From the NCBI GenBank assembly GCA_003833135.1, contig QZLH01000022.1:215066-246517 (forward strand): DNA of 31,452 nucleotides, in the 5' to 3' direction. The notes beneath the pieces are model-generated. The model did no database searches, had not been told where the DNA came from, and saw nothing but the letters and a program-made list of their open reading frames with translations. The position numbers and the translations under genes were made by a program. Below are positions 1-9,948 of this stretch, piece by piece (positions within the stretch are counted from its first letter, which is position 1; the number at the start of each line of letters is the position of its first letter). The stretch comes from Oehlia diaphana (taxonomy: Eukaryota; Glomeromycota; Glomeromycetes; Glomerales; Glomeraceae).

Positions 1-807
1 AAATGTGGCTATGTTGAATATTTTCAAATAAACATCAAAATAAAATTTGCTTCTTTGTTGAATTTGGTAATTTTCTTAAACAAAGCAATGTTATTTGGTA
101 TAATTTGTTGATTTACCCAGATATGACTCAAGAACAAAGTGACATGGTAAAAAAAAAGAGTTGAAATTATTGGAACTAAATATATGATTTGTAATAAAAA
201 AAAAATTTTTTAAAATAAAAAATATATACAGTATATATATATATTACGGGGAGTTCCTAAATTTACTCAGATCTAATTCAGGAGTTTATTTATTTCATTG
301 TTAAAAACGGATGATAAAAGGAACGATACTATATAAAATAAATTACCGTATAGTAAAACAAAATTTTATTGTTGGACACGGGACAAAGAAAAAAAAAAAC
401 CAACCAACCAATCAACCAAACTAACTTAACCGGATTTAAACCATATATTGATTGACATGATGCAATGGGCTTAGATTTAATTTACTCTAAATTTGGTAAT
501 GCTTCATTCTATTTAACATAACAAAGTTAAATAACAACAAATCACTAATCGAGATGATTCAAGTTTTTATTATTCTGAATTAGAATCGATAAATTCTAAA
601 TATAAGATTTTTCTTTACTCAGGTCTATAGTAAAATGATTAAATTTTGGATTAGTCATTGATTTTCATTTAAAGTTCACAATCATATTATTTTAAAAGAC
701 TTTTTTTAAAAAGGAAATTATAACTACATAAGCCAGAAACAAATTGATGATAAAAGTCCATCCCTTTGTTGCACCTGTCTTTGCTGTGATCCTTCAATAA
801 TATGATT

Positions 808-834
808 TTATCTGTTATCATCATAAGCAGATAA
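808..834. other. Conserved 7-bp stem-loop in R1 core (copy 1)
   Basis: TTATCTG at 808-814 pairs with CAGATAA at 828-834. The same perfect 7-bp stem is kept at 2399-2425 in copy 2 and 3748-3774 in copy 3, although the loop bases differ. The arms also read as GATA-factor-like words (GATAA). Whether the structure forms or is bound by a protein is not shown by sequence. Confidence 0.5.
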
Positions 835-1162
835 CAAAAGGAATGCATAATAAAATAATTTTTTTTTGAACCTTAATTGATTTTTTTTTTCGAACGAAAA
901 ATTCCATTTAATTAAAGTGTTAAACAATAATCTAGAAATTGCTATTAAAATTTACTCAGATTTTAACTCGTGATAATAAAATTCGTTTGTACCATTAATT
1001 TTTTTCGTACTTGATTATTGATTGACGTTACTAAGTTACATCCAAATTTAGTAATTTAATCATATAACGGATATTTAACTCCTTTCAAGTATCAATTAAA
1101 TTAAAAATTTTTTCCGTAGAGAATAATTTCTCATGCATAAATGATTTGATTAATTCGATATG

Positions 1163-1309
1163 AAAAAAATTTTAAAAAAAAATTTCTTAACGACAAATTA
1201 CCATCATATTTTAATATAACGAAAAAGACTTGGAAATAAAAATTTTAAAAAAAAATTTCTTAGCGACAAATTACCATCATATTCTAATATAACGAAAAAG
1301 ACTTGGAAA
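1163..1309. repeat. 73-bp tandem duplication inside R1 copy 1
   Basis: The word cgacaaattaccatcat occurs at 1191 and again at 1264, with matching sequence before and after. This gives two units of period 73 with only a few substitutions. Copies 2 and 3 of R1 have one unit each, so the duplication arose after the array formed. Confidence 0.8.
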
Positions 1310-1656
1310 TCAATAATATATCAGGAAATTATGCATATTTTATTATAAACAATTACTTTGTAGGATTTTTTTTTTCAAGGAATACATATATTATTCATAT
1401 ATTATTACTTTTCTTTATGGAGAAATTATTTTGTAAGAAAACAATACAAACCGAATAATCTTATTGAAAATTGAGATATAGTTTCACTATGCATAAATAA
1501 ATTATATATTGAATAATATAATTATTCATTAATATTGGGGAATTCTATTTATTCATTATTAAAAGTTTCAATTAATTTTAATTTAGGTATTTAATCGTGA
1601 GACAATTATTGTGTGACAATTAAAGCGATCATACAATATTTTTGCGCCAAATATCA

Positions 1657-3130
1657 AATGTGGCTATGTTGTATATTTTTCATAAATAAACATCAAAATA
1701 AAATTTGCTTCTTTGCTGAATTTGGTAATTTTCTTAACAAAACAATGTTATTTGGTATAATTTGTTGATTTACTCAGATATGACTCGGGAATAAAGTGAC
1801 ATGGCAAAAAAAAAGAGTGAAATCATTATATATTATATGATTTGTAATAAAATAAATAAAAAATTATTTTTTAAAAATAAAAATAAAAAATATTTTTTAC
1901 GAGGAGTATTCCTAAATTTACTCAGATCTAATTCAGGAGTTTATTTTTTTCATTGTTAAAAACGGATGATAAAAGGAACGATAATATATAAAATAAATTA
2001 CCGTATAGTAAAACAAAAATATTGTTATATGATTGATTGTTGGACACAGGACAAGGAAAAAAAAACCAACCAACCAATCAACCAAACTAACTTAACCGGA
2101 TTTAATAAAATTCTAAACCATATATTGATTGACATGATGCAATGGGCTTAGATTTAATTTACTCTCCGAATTAGATTCTAAATTCTAGATTTTTCTTTAC
2201 TCAGGTCTATTAAAATTTTGGAATAGTCATTGGTTTTCATTTATCAATTAAAAAGTTCACTTACAAATTACAATCATATTATTTTAAAAGACTTTTTTAA
2301 AAAGGAAATTATAACTACACAAGCCAGAAACAAATTGATGATAAAAGTTCTTCTCTTTGTTGCACCTGCCTCCGCTGTGATCCTTCAATAATATGATGTT
2401 ATCTGTTATTATCAAAAACAGATAATAAAAGGAATGCATAATAAAGAAATTTCTTTTGAACCTTAATTGTTTTTTTTTCGGACGAAAAATTCCATTTAGG
2501 TTAAACAATAATCGGGAAATCTTTATTTACTCAGATTGATAACAAAATCCGTTATAGCATTAAATTTTTTTCGTACTTGATTAGTGCATGATTGGCGTTA
2601 CTAAAGTTACATCCAAAATTTAGTAATTTAATCATATAACGGATATTTAACTCCTTTCAAGTTTCAATTAAATTAAAAATTTTTTTGGTAGAGAATAATT
2701 TCTCATGTATAATAATTTGGTTGATTCGACATGAAAAAAATTTTTTTAAAAAAAAATTTTTCAAAGACAAATTACCATCATACTATTTGCTATAATCGGA
2801 ACTTCTTAATTTTACTCGGAATATAACGAAAAAAAAAAGAGTTGGAATTCAATAATATATCAGGAAATTATGTATATGATCCGAAAAAAAAATTTATTAT
2901 AAAAAAAATCGATTTGTATGATTTTTTTTTTTTAAAGGAATACATATATTATTCATATATTATTAATTATTTATTTTAATAATATTTATTCTTTTACGAT
3001 TTTCATTAGTATATTCTTTCTTTATGGGGCAATTATTTTGAAAGAAAACAATAAAAAATGATATAGTTTCACAATACATAAATAACTGAATAATAATATA
3101 ATTATTCATGAATTCTATCAATCATTATTA
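1657..3130. repeat. Tandem noncoding repeat R1, copy 2
   Basis: This is the second unit of the 1.4-1.65 kb array, collinear with copy 1 throughout: the opening, the CCAA-rich stretch near 2065, the conserved core near 2284-2508 and the closing AT-rich tract. A 61-codon plus-strand ORF (1966-2151) and a 74-codon minus-strand ORF (2284-2508) fall inside it and are probably by-products of the repeat. The right edge is approximate because copies 2 and 3 diverge at the junction. Confidence 0.85.
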
Positions 3131-4508
3131 TAATTACAATTAATTCGGCTTAATGATATTCGATATAATTCGATCTAATTTATTACTCTTACTCAGATAT
3201 GATTGGGGAACAAAGTGACATAACAATCCGAATTGTGAAATTAACATATTAGAAACTAAATATGTTTTTATAATAAAATAAATAAAAAATTATTTTTAGG
3301 AAAAAATATATAGATACAGTATATATAGATATATACTATCGGGTTTTAAAAAATATTATGGCTTAGATTTAGTTTACTCTAAATTTGGTAATGTTAATGG
3401 GTTATGGATGATCCACATGTTGGACTCATCCGAATTGTAATTTATTGACCATCTCTAATTTTATTAGAGATTCGGTCGGAGTAAAATTTAATGCGATTTT
3501 TCTTTACTCAGGTCTAGTACCGGCCTAACTTAAGGACAAATGATAACAGTTTATAGAAATAACGCATTAAATTTTTGGGCTCGTTATATATAATAAAAGT
3601 GTTACTTAATATTTCTAAATCTAGTTATAATGGGAAAAGACTTTTTAAAAAAGGAAATTATAACTATGCGAGCCGGAAATATGTTGATGATAAAAATCCA
3701 TCCTTTTGTTGCACCTGCCTTTGCTGTGATCCTTCAATAATATGATTTTATCTGTTATCATCAAAAGCAGATAACAAAAGGAATGCATAATAAAGAAACT
3801 TTTTTTGAACCTTAATTGATATTTTTTTTTTTCGGACGAAAAATTCCATTTAATTAAAATGTTATACAATAATCTTGGAAATCAATTACTCAGATTTAAC
3901 TCGTGATAATAAAATTCGTTGTAACATTGATTTTTTTCGTACTTAATTACTGATTGACGTTACTAAATTTAGTAATTTGATCATACAACGGATGTTTAAC
4001 TCCTTTTCAAGTTTCAGTTAAATTAAAAATTTTTTCGATAGGGTCTCGTGCATAATGATTTGATTGATTTGATATAAAAAAAATTTTTAAAAAATTTTCT
4101 CTTAACGACAAACTACCATCATAATCAACTTGATCTAGATCAATTTCTTAATTTTATTCGGAATATAATGAAAAAAAAAAGAGTTGGAAATTAATATATT
4201 AGAAAAATTATATACTGTATACTGTATAATCCGAAAAAAAAAAATTGCTCAGTAGGATGTTTTTAAAAAGAAGATATATATTATTTATTTATTTTAATAA
4301 ATTCTTCTACGATTTTCATTAGTATATCTTTTCTCTATGGGATAGAAAACAATAAAAAATGAATAATCTTATTGAAAAATGAGATATGGTTTCACAATGC
4401 ATAAATAAACTTATGATAATAATTATTCGTGAATACATTATTATTTATTATAATTTGGTTTTAGTTATTTTAATTGTAGTGGAATGCAATTATTGTGTGA
4501 CAATTAAG
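3131..4508. repeat. Tandem noncoding repeat R1, copy 3
   Basis: This is the third unit. It lacks the opening segment of copies 1 and 2 and starts around the word tactcagatatga at 3190. It ends with the same closing words as copy 1 (attattgtgtgacaatta, 1604 and 4491). The conserved core is at 3645-3869. Indels relative to copies 1 and 2 make it about 1.4 kb long. Confidence 0.8.
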
Positions 4509-5030
4509 CGCCATGCGATATTTTTGCTCGTGAAGCTTGCGAATATATTTCCATAAATAAAAACTTGCATTTACATTTGACACAAAATAATTTTTAAAAT
4601 AAAATTTGTTCAGAACAATGATATTCGGGATATTCGATCTACGGTAACTTGTCTCAGATATGACTCGGAATAATGAAATTGATAAGCAAAAAATAAATAA
4701 AATAAAATAATAAAAAAAAAAAAAAATATTTATCTGAGTTGAAAATTAATATATTGGAAATTAATAATAATAAAAAAAAATTATAAAAAGTCGCTCTAGA
4801 GAATTTTTAATAAAAAAAATATTCATTATTTTTTTTTTTTCTTTAAATAATTTTCTTCTATGATTTTCATTAGTTAATATACTTTTCCTTTATAGAGAAA
4901 TTATTTGAGAGAACAAAAAAAAAAAAAAAAAAAGATATACGCTTATTAAGACATGAGATATACTTATTAAGTGTTGCTTACAAAAAATAATAATTATAAA
5001 ATAATTCAGCTTTCTTAAAAGTTATCTATT
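4509..5030. repeat. Tandem noncoding repeat R1, truncated copy 4
   Basis: This partial unit matches the start of R1 (aaataaa/aaaattt words, then cagatatgactcgg near 4655). It then jumps to the closing part of the unit (gattttcattagt near 4862) with the middle deleted. The array therefore ends here, just upstream of the small ORF at 5084. Confidence 0.65.
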
Positions 5031-5083
5031 ATATTTCTAAATTTATTTCCTATATTTTTTACGATAATAATTCACAAGCCCAA

Positions 5084-5323
5084 ATGGATCATATTTCGTC
5101 AAATGTTTTAAACAATTCTCGGGATAATCAACCTGATACTTCAACTCGTTTATACTATCCTACTATCGTCTCATCATCTTACGTCGCTCGTATTATTCGG
5201 AGACGTCGATATCAACGACATTTTAGATATAAAACACTTATACCAAATCGATTTATACAATTACCGACACAAATTTCGAATGATCCATTCACAAATCAAT
5301 TTTTTAATGGGTCTACCTTTTAA
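5084..5323 (+). CDS. Small hypothetical protein, 79 aa
   Basis: This is an ATG-to-TAA frame of 79 codons with more balanced base composition than its surroundings. The protein is polar, with a Ser/Tyr-rich middle and a strongly basic patch RIIRRRRYQRHFRYK at about residues 36-50. No signal peptide, membrane segment or known domain is visible, and I do not recognise it. It begins about 50 bases after the R1 array ends. It could be a genuine small gene, a first exon, or a relic. No clear donor splice site precedes the stop. Confidence 0.35.
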   Translation: MDHISSNVLNNSRDNQPDTSTRLYYPTIVSSSYVARIIRRRRYQRHFRYKTLIPNRFIQLPTQISNDPFTNQFFNGSTF

Positions 5324-6290
5324 AATTTGCGATTCCATTGGATTACGTCATGTGTGGACAGGAAATTCACGTGATTGATCATCAGAGAAAATTTCATTTG
5401 ATTGGCAATAAGAAACCCATGTTCAACCCAGATTGTAAAACTTTTTAACACGAATAAGTTATTTCTTTCTCCTGTTACTATAACATACATGATGTCTATT
5501 TTAAAATATTATATAAGCAAATAATATATCCTTTTATGAATGAACGATTATGGAATTTATTTTATTATTTCTTTTACAAATAGCAATTAATATTTATGTA
5601 TATATATTATAGTACTTTCTCTCAAGCTTTCGTTAAACCTATGATATAAACTTTATGTAAACTTTTAATTTATTTATAGTATAAAAGAGTTTATGCGATA
5701 CACTGCAGTCGCTCGATTAGGTATAAAATTTCGTTTTGGTTTAAATTTTATTATTGTTTGGATTTAATTACGCCCTTTTTTCTTTGATAATTATTTTTAA
5801 AAGATACAAAGATACATGAGTTCAAATGTATGAAAGAGTTTTCTTATAAGATGATAAGTTTTAAAAATTACTATCCTACTGAAAAAAAAAGAAACAATAC
5901 CTGTATTACCAAATTTTATTATATTGTAAGCATTTTATTTTTAGTAAAGGTAAAAGTTTGAATTAAATAAATAATATGATTATTTAAATAGGAATTATTG
6001 TTTGCAGCGATTGTAACAATTAGAGGACAAATTTAAAATTAGTCTTATGGGTGGAAAGGCTTCTGATTGGCTAATTTTAAAAAATTTAAGAATCACATGA
6101 TTTTTAACCAATTATGTTTATATTTAAGAATCATTTTAAACACAATAAATGAAAAAAAATAAATAAATAATTGAATAGTATAATGTATTTATATTTTATT
6201 AAACTCAATCAATTTAATTTAAAATCTAAATTGGTAAATTGCAATTAAACATAAACAGTTAATAAATGAATATCTTAAATAGATTTTTTT
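5324..6290. other. Noncoding stretch with promoter-like words
   Basis: There is no convincing gene here. Two spots look like fungal promoter material. Around 5340-5410 a palindromic E-box TCACGTGA (5367-5374) is followed by an inverted CCAAT box (ATTGG). Around 6060-6125 another inverted CCAAT box (attgg, about 6067) precedes TCACATGA (6093-6100) and a forward CCAAT box. A 33-codon frame starts at ATG 5350 but has no recognisable content. The rest is AT-rich. Confidence 0.4.
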
Positions 6291-6311
6291 CCTAAATCAC
6301 ATTCATATCCT

Positions 6312-6445
6312 TATCCTAAACGGTGCGTTCAAAAAAGTTCGCGGTAAAACTTCATATCCTGCAAATCGAATTCCATGGTAAAATTGAGTTTTCTTTATAT
6401 AGCCATGATCAGACGAACATTGACATGGTACATATCCTCCGGACA
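6312..6445 (-). pseudogene. Coding-like remnant, unknown product
   Basis: On the minus strand a stop-free run of about 44 codons contains the phrases CQCSSDHGYIKK, FYHGIRFAGYEV and LPRTFLNAPF. Its third codon positions are mostly A or T, as in the better-supported coding stretches of this window. The opposite strand is also open for about 50 codons but has GC-richer third positions, so I prefer the minus strand. There is no start codon or family match. It may be an exon of a lost gene. Confidence 0.25.
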
Positions 6446-6891
6446 ATTACTATGTATTTATATATTCAGTGACGATAATAAATAGGATTTTTATCATATT
6501 AGTCAAATTTTATTACTTTGGTAAATATTTATGAGAATACGAGATGATCCAAATTTGTAGTATTCATGACAATGGTTGCATCAGAAAGACTCGTAGGTTA
6601 CAGAGAGGATAATATTTGATTCAAATGTATATTTAATAATATTTTTTTTTTCTTTAATGTACACGTGGTATGTTTCATCAAAATAACACCATTAACATGA
6701 TGACTACCCACCGGCCAGCAAATGTGTACATTTAAAAGATGTATTAATATTATCAATGAACTATAATATTTATCCATGTTACAATTGCGGCGAATCGGTA
6801 GATCATGGGTATGATTACGAAACCAGAGAAAGTAATTTAGTGAAACTGAGTGGAGCTCACATGCACGGATTAATTTGTTCGTATAGTAAAA

Positions 6892-6906
6892 TTGGGCGAA
6901 GCCCAA
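6892..6906. other. GAA-triloop mini-hairpin
   Basis: TTGGGC-GAA-GCCCAA forms a perfect 6-bp stem closed by a GAA triloop, with three more pairs beyond one mismatch. The core GCGAAGC is a heptamer known from DNA structural work to form an unusually stable mini-hairpin. The same core closes the large foldback at 26366-26444. Confidence 0.6.
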
Positions 6907-7434
6907 ATTTTTGCTTTATATATACATATATATATTGCCAGTTTCACTAATCGCAAAAATGAAGCGATTAAAAGAATTCAAAACATACTTCTCCCTTGGA
7001 TTACAGACCAGATGGGTTATTAATAAAGAAATTCTGACAACATTGCAATTTAATGTATAACATTTATGTCAATGGAAGGATTATTTTTATGTTACTCAAC
7101 TTAGGACATATCAATTTTAGTACGCCCAAAAAATAATATAATCCGAAAATTATAATATTTTCAAAAAAAAATGAATCTGAGTACGCATTCTTTGAGTACC
7201 CAAGGTTATGGCTGACTTATTTCATCATATTTATAACAAAATCTTTACGGTATAATATGCATAATTTATGTCAGTAGAGATTTCTTTCATGTTTTTCACA
7301 TATCCTTTCACGCAGCACAGACTAATTGATAACAGTCACGTGCCGGGAGTTATTAACTCTGTCCTGAAGTTCTGATTTTTTTTTATAAAAACTTTTCAAA
7401 TTTTCAATATTTGATTAATATATCTGCATAATGT

Positions 7435-8670
7435 TTCGACACTTATTTGCGAATGTTCGGACCCCAGCGTTTTCACAAAATTCGCAGAACCCCAACGACT
7501 GGTATTTACACAACTCATACGGGTGACGCTATAAGCCCGTTTTGAACCAAAAAATCAACTATACGTTAAAAGAATTTCTGGCTGAATACGAAAAGAGATC
7601 AAACAGAGCAAGTGAAGGAATAGAAAAATCCATAAATGCAAGTATTTCATTTTTATTTCTCTTTAAAAATCTGAATAAGTTAGCAAATTTAATCTAACAG
7701 ATTTTGTAATTTATGAAGAATAAATTCGAATTCCGTGTTACTTTATCTTGTTGTGGGTGCTGTAATTATCGACGGGACGAAATCATTTGTCGAGAAAATT
7801 TACTTTAAAGAACAATCTACCCAGTTAACCTGATTAGTAGCACATTATCTTTTCCGTAGTAATACGTTCAATCTTTTTAACTCTGCTTGATTTCTCAATT
7901 TGATTTTTTTTTCTTTTTTAATTGTTGTATTATTTTTTTTTTTACTTTTATTATTTACATTATAGTGCTGACAAGTGACAACTGCAAAATTATCTTATCT
8001 AAAAAATATATTTCGCTCATATCTATTTGATTTTAACATGTGTATGTCAATTAAGGTTAATATATGATCATTCGGATTGAATAAAATAGTGAACTGGTGA
8101 AATAGGCGAAATCCTGAAAGCATGACATGGGATTTATCAACATTATTATATTTTACAATATGATGAAGTAAGCGAAATATATTGTAAGTATCATAAATTT
8201 AATTAATGCAGTTAAAAATAAATTACATTGCGCAGCATAGAATACATGACGACGCTCTCTTGAAGAGATGTAACTGTTCAAGTTATTATATCACTAAGTT
8301 GGTGACATTATCAGAATATAAAATGAATTTAAAAACTTGAGTAGAGCGGATCAAATTCAGTCATAGGTTCTCATGAATAGGATTTATCATGATCTTTCCA
8401 AGAAACAGTGAAAGAAAGATCACAAGTTCAGGAAACGTAAATCCTAATTCCCATCAGCATTTAATTATAAGATATTTGCCTGAATGGTAAAAGCCTCAGG
8501 ACCTTTTGCGTAACAGAATTTATGTCATCTAATATCTTCTATTACCTAGAATTTAAAAATTAATAGCCATAAAACTCTCACAACAAAATATTTCAATTTG
8601 GTCGAATCCTCCTGACCAAGACCCGTTTCAATTTTTGCGAATAACAAAATCACTACCATAGTCGACGAAT
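7435..8670 (+). pseudogene. Degraded coding-like tract, unknown product
   Basis: From ATG 7431-7436 a single frame runs about 85 codons with one internal TGA. It starts MFRHLFANVRTPAF and continues through INYTLKEFLAEYEK to a possible GTATTT donor near 7642. A second frame at about 8215-8534 carries IHDDALLKRCNC, FIMIFPRNSERK and LIIRYLPEW with four internal stops. A third at about 8560-8660 carries SIWSNPPDQDPF. The base composition is less AT-biased than the flanks. I do not recognise the family. The stops are not much rarer than chance in such AT-rich DNA, so the pieces may not belong to one gene. Confidence 0.3.
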
Positions 8671-8679
8671 TTAATTATA

Positions 8680-9545
8680 TTAAAATAAACCCTCAAGCAG
8701 AAAATGGAAAAGGTAATTCTAATTTGATAAATTAATTACTAATAATTATATATTTATTTAAATATAATATTTAATATTAAATTTTAGGTTCTTTCATAAG
8801 TTCTGTAAAATTGTAAAAAAAGCAAAATAAATGTATAATGTATATATATATATATTATTTATATATATATAAATATAATAATTTATAATAAAAACAAAAA
8901 ATTTTTTATTTAATAGTTACAATAAAAAATTTGGCGTTTCAAATATGCGCGTGGAAAAATAAAATAATCTTACCATATTAAAATTGATGAAATTGGGCAA
9001 GTAAGTAAATAAATCATCGATAAAGATTATGGGTGTGAAAATATCTCAAAAGTAAATTTATTTTACTGAAATTTCGTGATTTGAAATTCAAATTTGAAAA
9101 TTAAATTCTCTGGTTTTTTTTAGTTTACGAAATGCAACAATCACTGATGTATATTAATGGAGTTTACGGTTCTTATAAAATGATTTGATCTGTCCCGATG
9201 ATTTGTGATTAAAGTTGCGTTCTATCTATCTTGTCCTATACTCTAATTGTATAAAAATGTAATTGAATATGCAAACAATGGCAGTTTAGTAATAATAGAT
9301 AACAATGATTTGGAATGAAAAATAGAGAATTTTATACAGGATTGAAGTAGAGCTTAATAATATTCATTGAAGTCAAGGATTTTTGCTTTTAGTTCTAGAC
9401 TTAACGCTCTATCTTTATCAATGACTTTAATATTTTGAGATATTATTGTAGTTAGAGTTTCGTAAAGAAGCATTTTTTTTTGATATCCTATGAGTAGCAT
9501 ATATATTCAATACTTACCTTTCAAATCAAATATGTAACATATCGT
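8680..9545. repeat. Dispersed noncoding repeat R2, copy a
   Basis: This segment is collinear with 17715-18560 and 21380-21900. Shared landmarks are gtttacga...tcactgatgtatattaatgga, the words gcgttctatctatcttgtc, attcattgaagtcaaggattttt, and the tcctatgagtag block near 9490. It carries no ORF of note. It lies downstream of the Asn-rich gene at 9949-10527, which is on the minus strand. Confidence 0.75.
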
Positions 9546-9729
9546 ATGCACTATGTTAAATGTATTAATTTAAGAAAAACAAACATCTTTTTTTTCATTT
9601 ATTTCCTAGTATTTGAACTAATCACCATAGACTAATTAAGCGATATAATAATTTTCTATACTGCTATACATTTTACATTACAATAGAGTTCACTCGATAT
9701 GTTTCAAAAATAATTTTAGTCCTTATAAT

Positions 9730-9850
9730 GTTTTTAGAAATATTGAAAAAAAAGTCCATAAATTAACATTGATAATTTAATTAAGAATATCATTCTTTTA
9801 TTTAAATTGATGCCATTCGAGATGTTCCAACTGCGGCTTGTCAACTTTTA
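9730..9850 (-). repeat. Inverted remnant of R2 right end
   Basis: Read on the minus strand, this stretch matches the right end of R2 found in the plus direction at about 11480-11560 (words around agaaatattgaaaaa, gtccataaatta and gataatttaatta). It also matches the gcagttgc block (9829-9842). The Asn-rich gene at 9949-10527 is therefore flanked by oppositely oriented copies of the same sequence. The same inverted remnant recurs at about 16380-16770 beside the truncated third gene copy. Confidence 0.6.
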
Positions 9851-9948
9851 AATCTTTATTTATATATTATAATGAAAAATGATTACATAATAAAATATAT
9901 AAAAAATACAGACAATAAATAATAATAATATAAATTAAAAAAAAAAAT

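Larger units (their letters stand above)
1..1656. repeat. Tandem noncoding repeat R1, copy 1
   Basis: The sequence from base 1 restarts at base 1657 with the same opening words (aaatgtggctatgttg), so this is one unit of a head-to-tail repeat of about 1.65 kb. The window begins inside or exactly at a unit edge, so the array may continue to the left. No conserved long ORF is present. The most conserved stretch is about 690-930. The reading frame open there in copies 2 and 3 is shifted in this copy by one extra base in a T run near 850. Copy 1 alone carries a private 73-bp internal tandem duplication (about 1163-1309). Confidence 0.85.

Noticed and set aside
1..5030. Possibility that the R1 array is a set of LTRs
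   Set aside because: No TG...CA ends, primer-binding site, polypurine tract or retroelement coding was seen between the units.
6598..6906. 102-codon minus-strand ORF
   Set aside because: It has no recognisable domain, overlaps a 64-codon plus-strand ORF (6756-6950) and is partly made of A/T runs. Neither strand is convincing.
8590..8625. ggtcgaatcc, resembling a tRNA T-arm
   Set aside because: No acceptor stem, D-arm or anticodon arm is found upstream. The bases instead form a small TTGGTC/GACCAA hairpin.
8835..8885. Alternating tatata palindrome as a structured element
   Set aside because: A simple AT dinucleotide repeat forms inverted repeats trivially.
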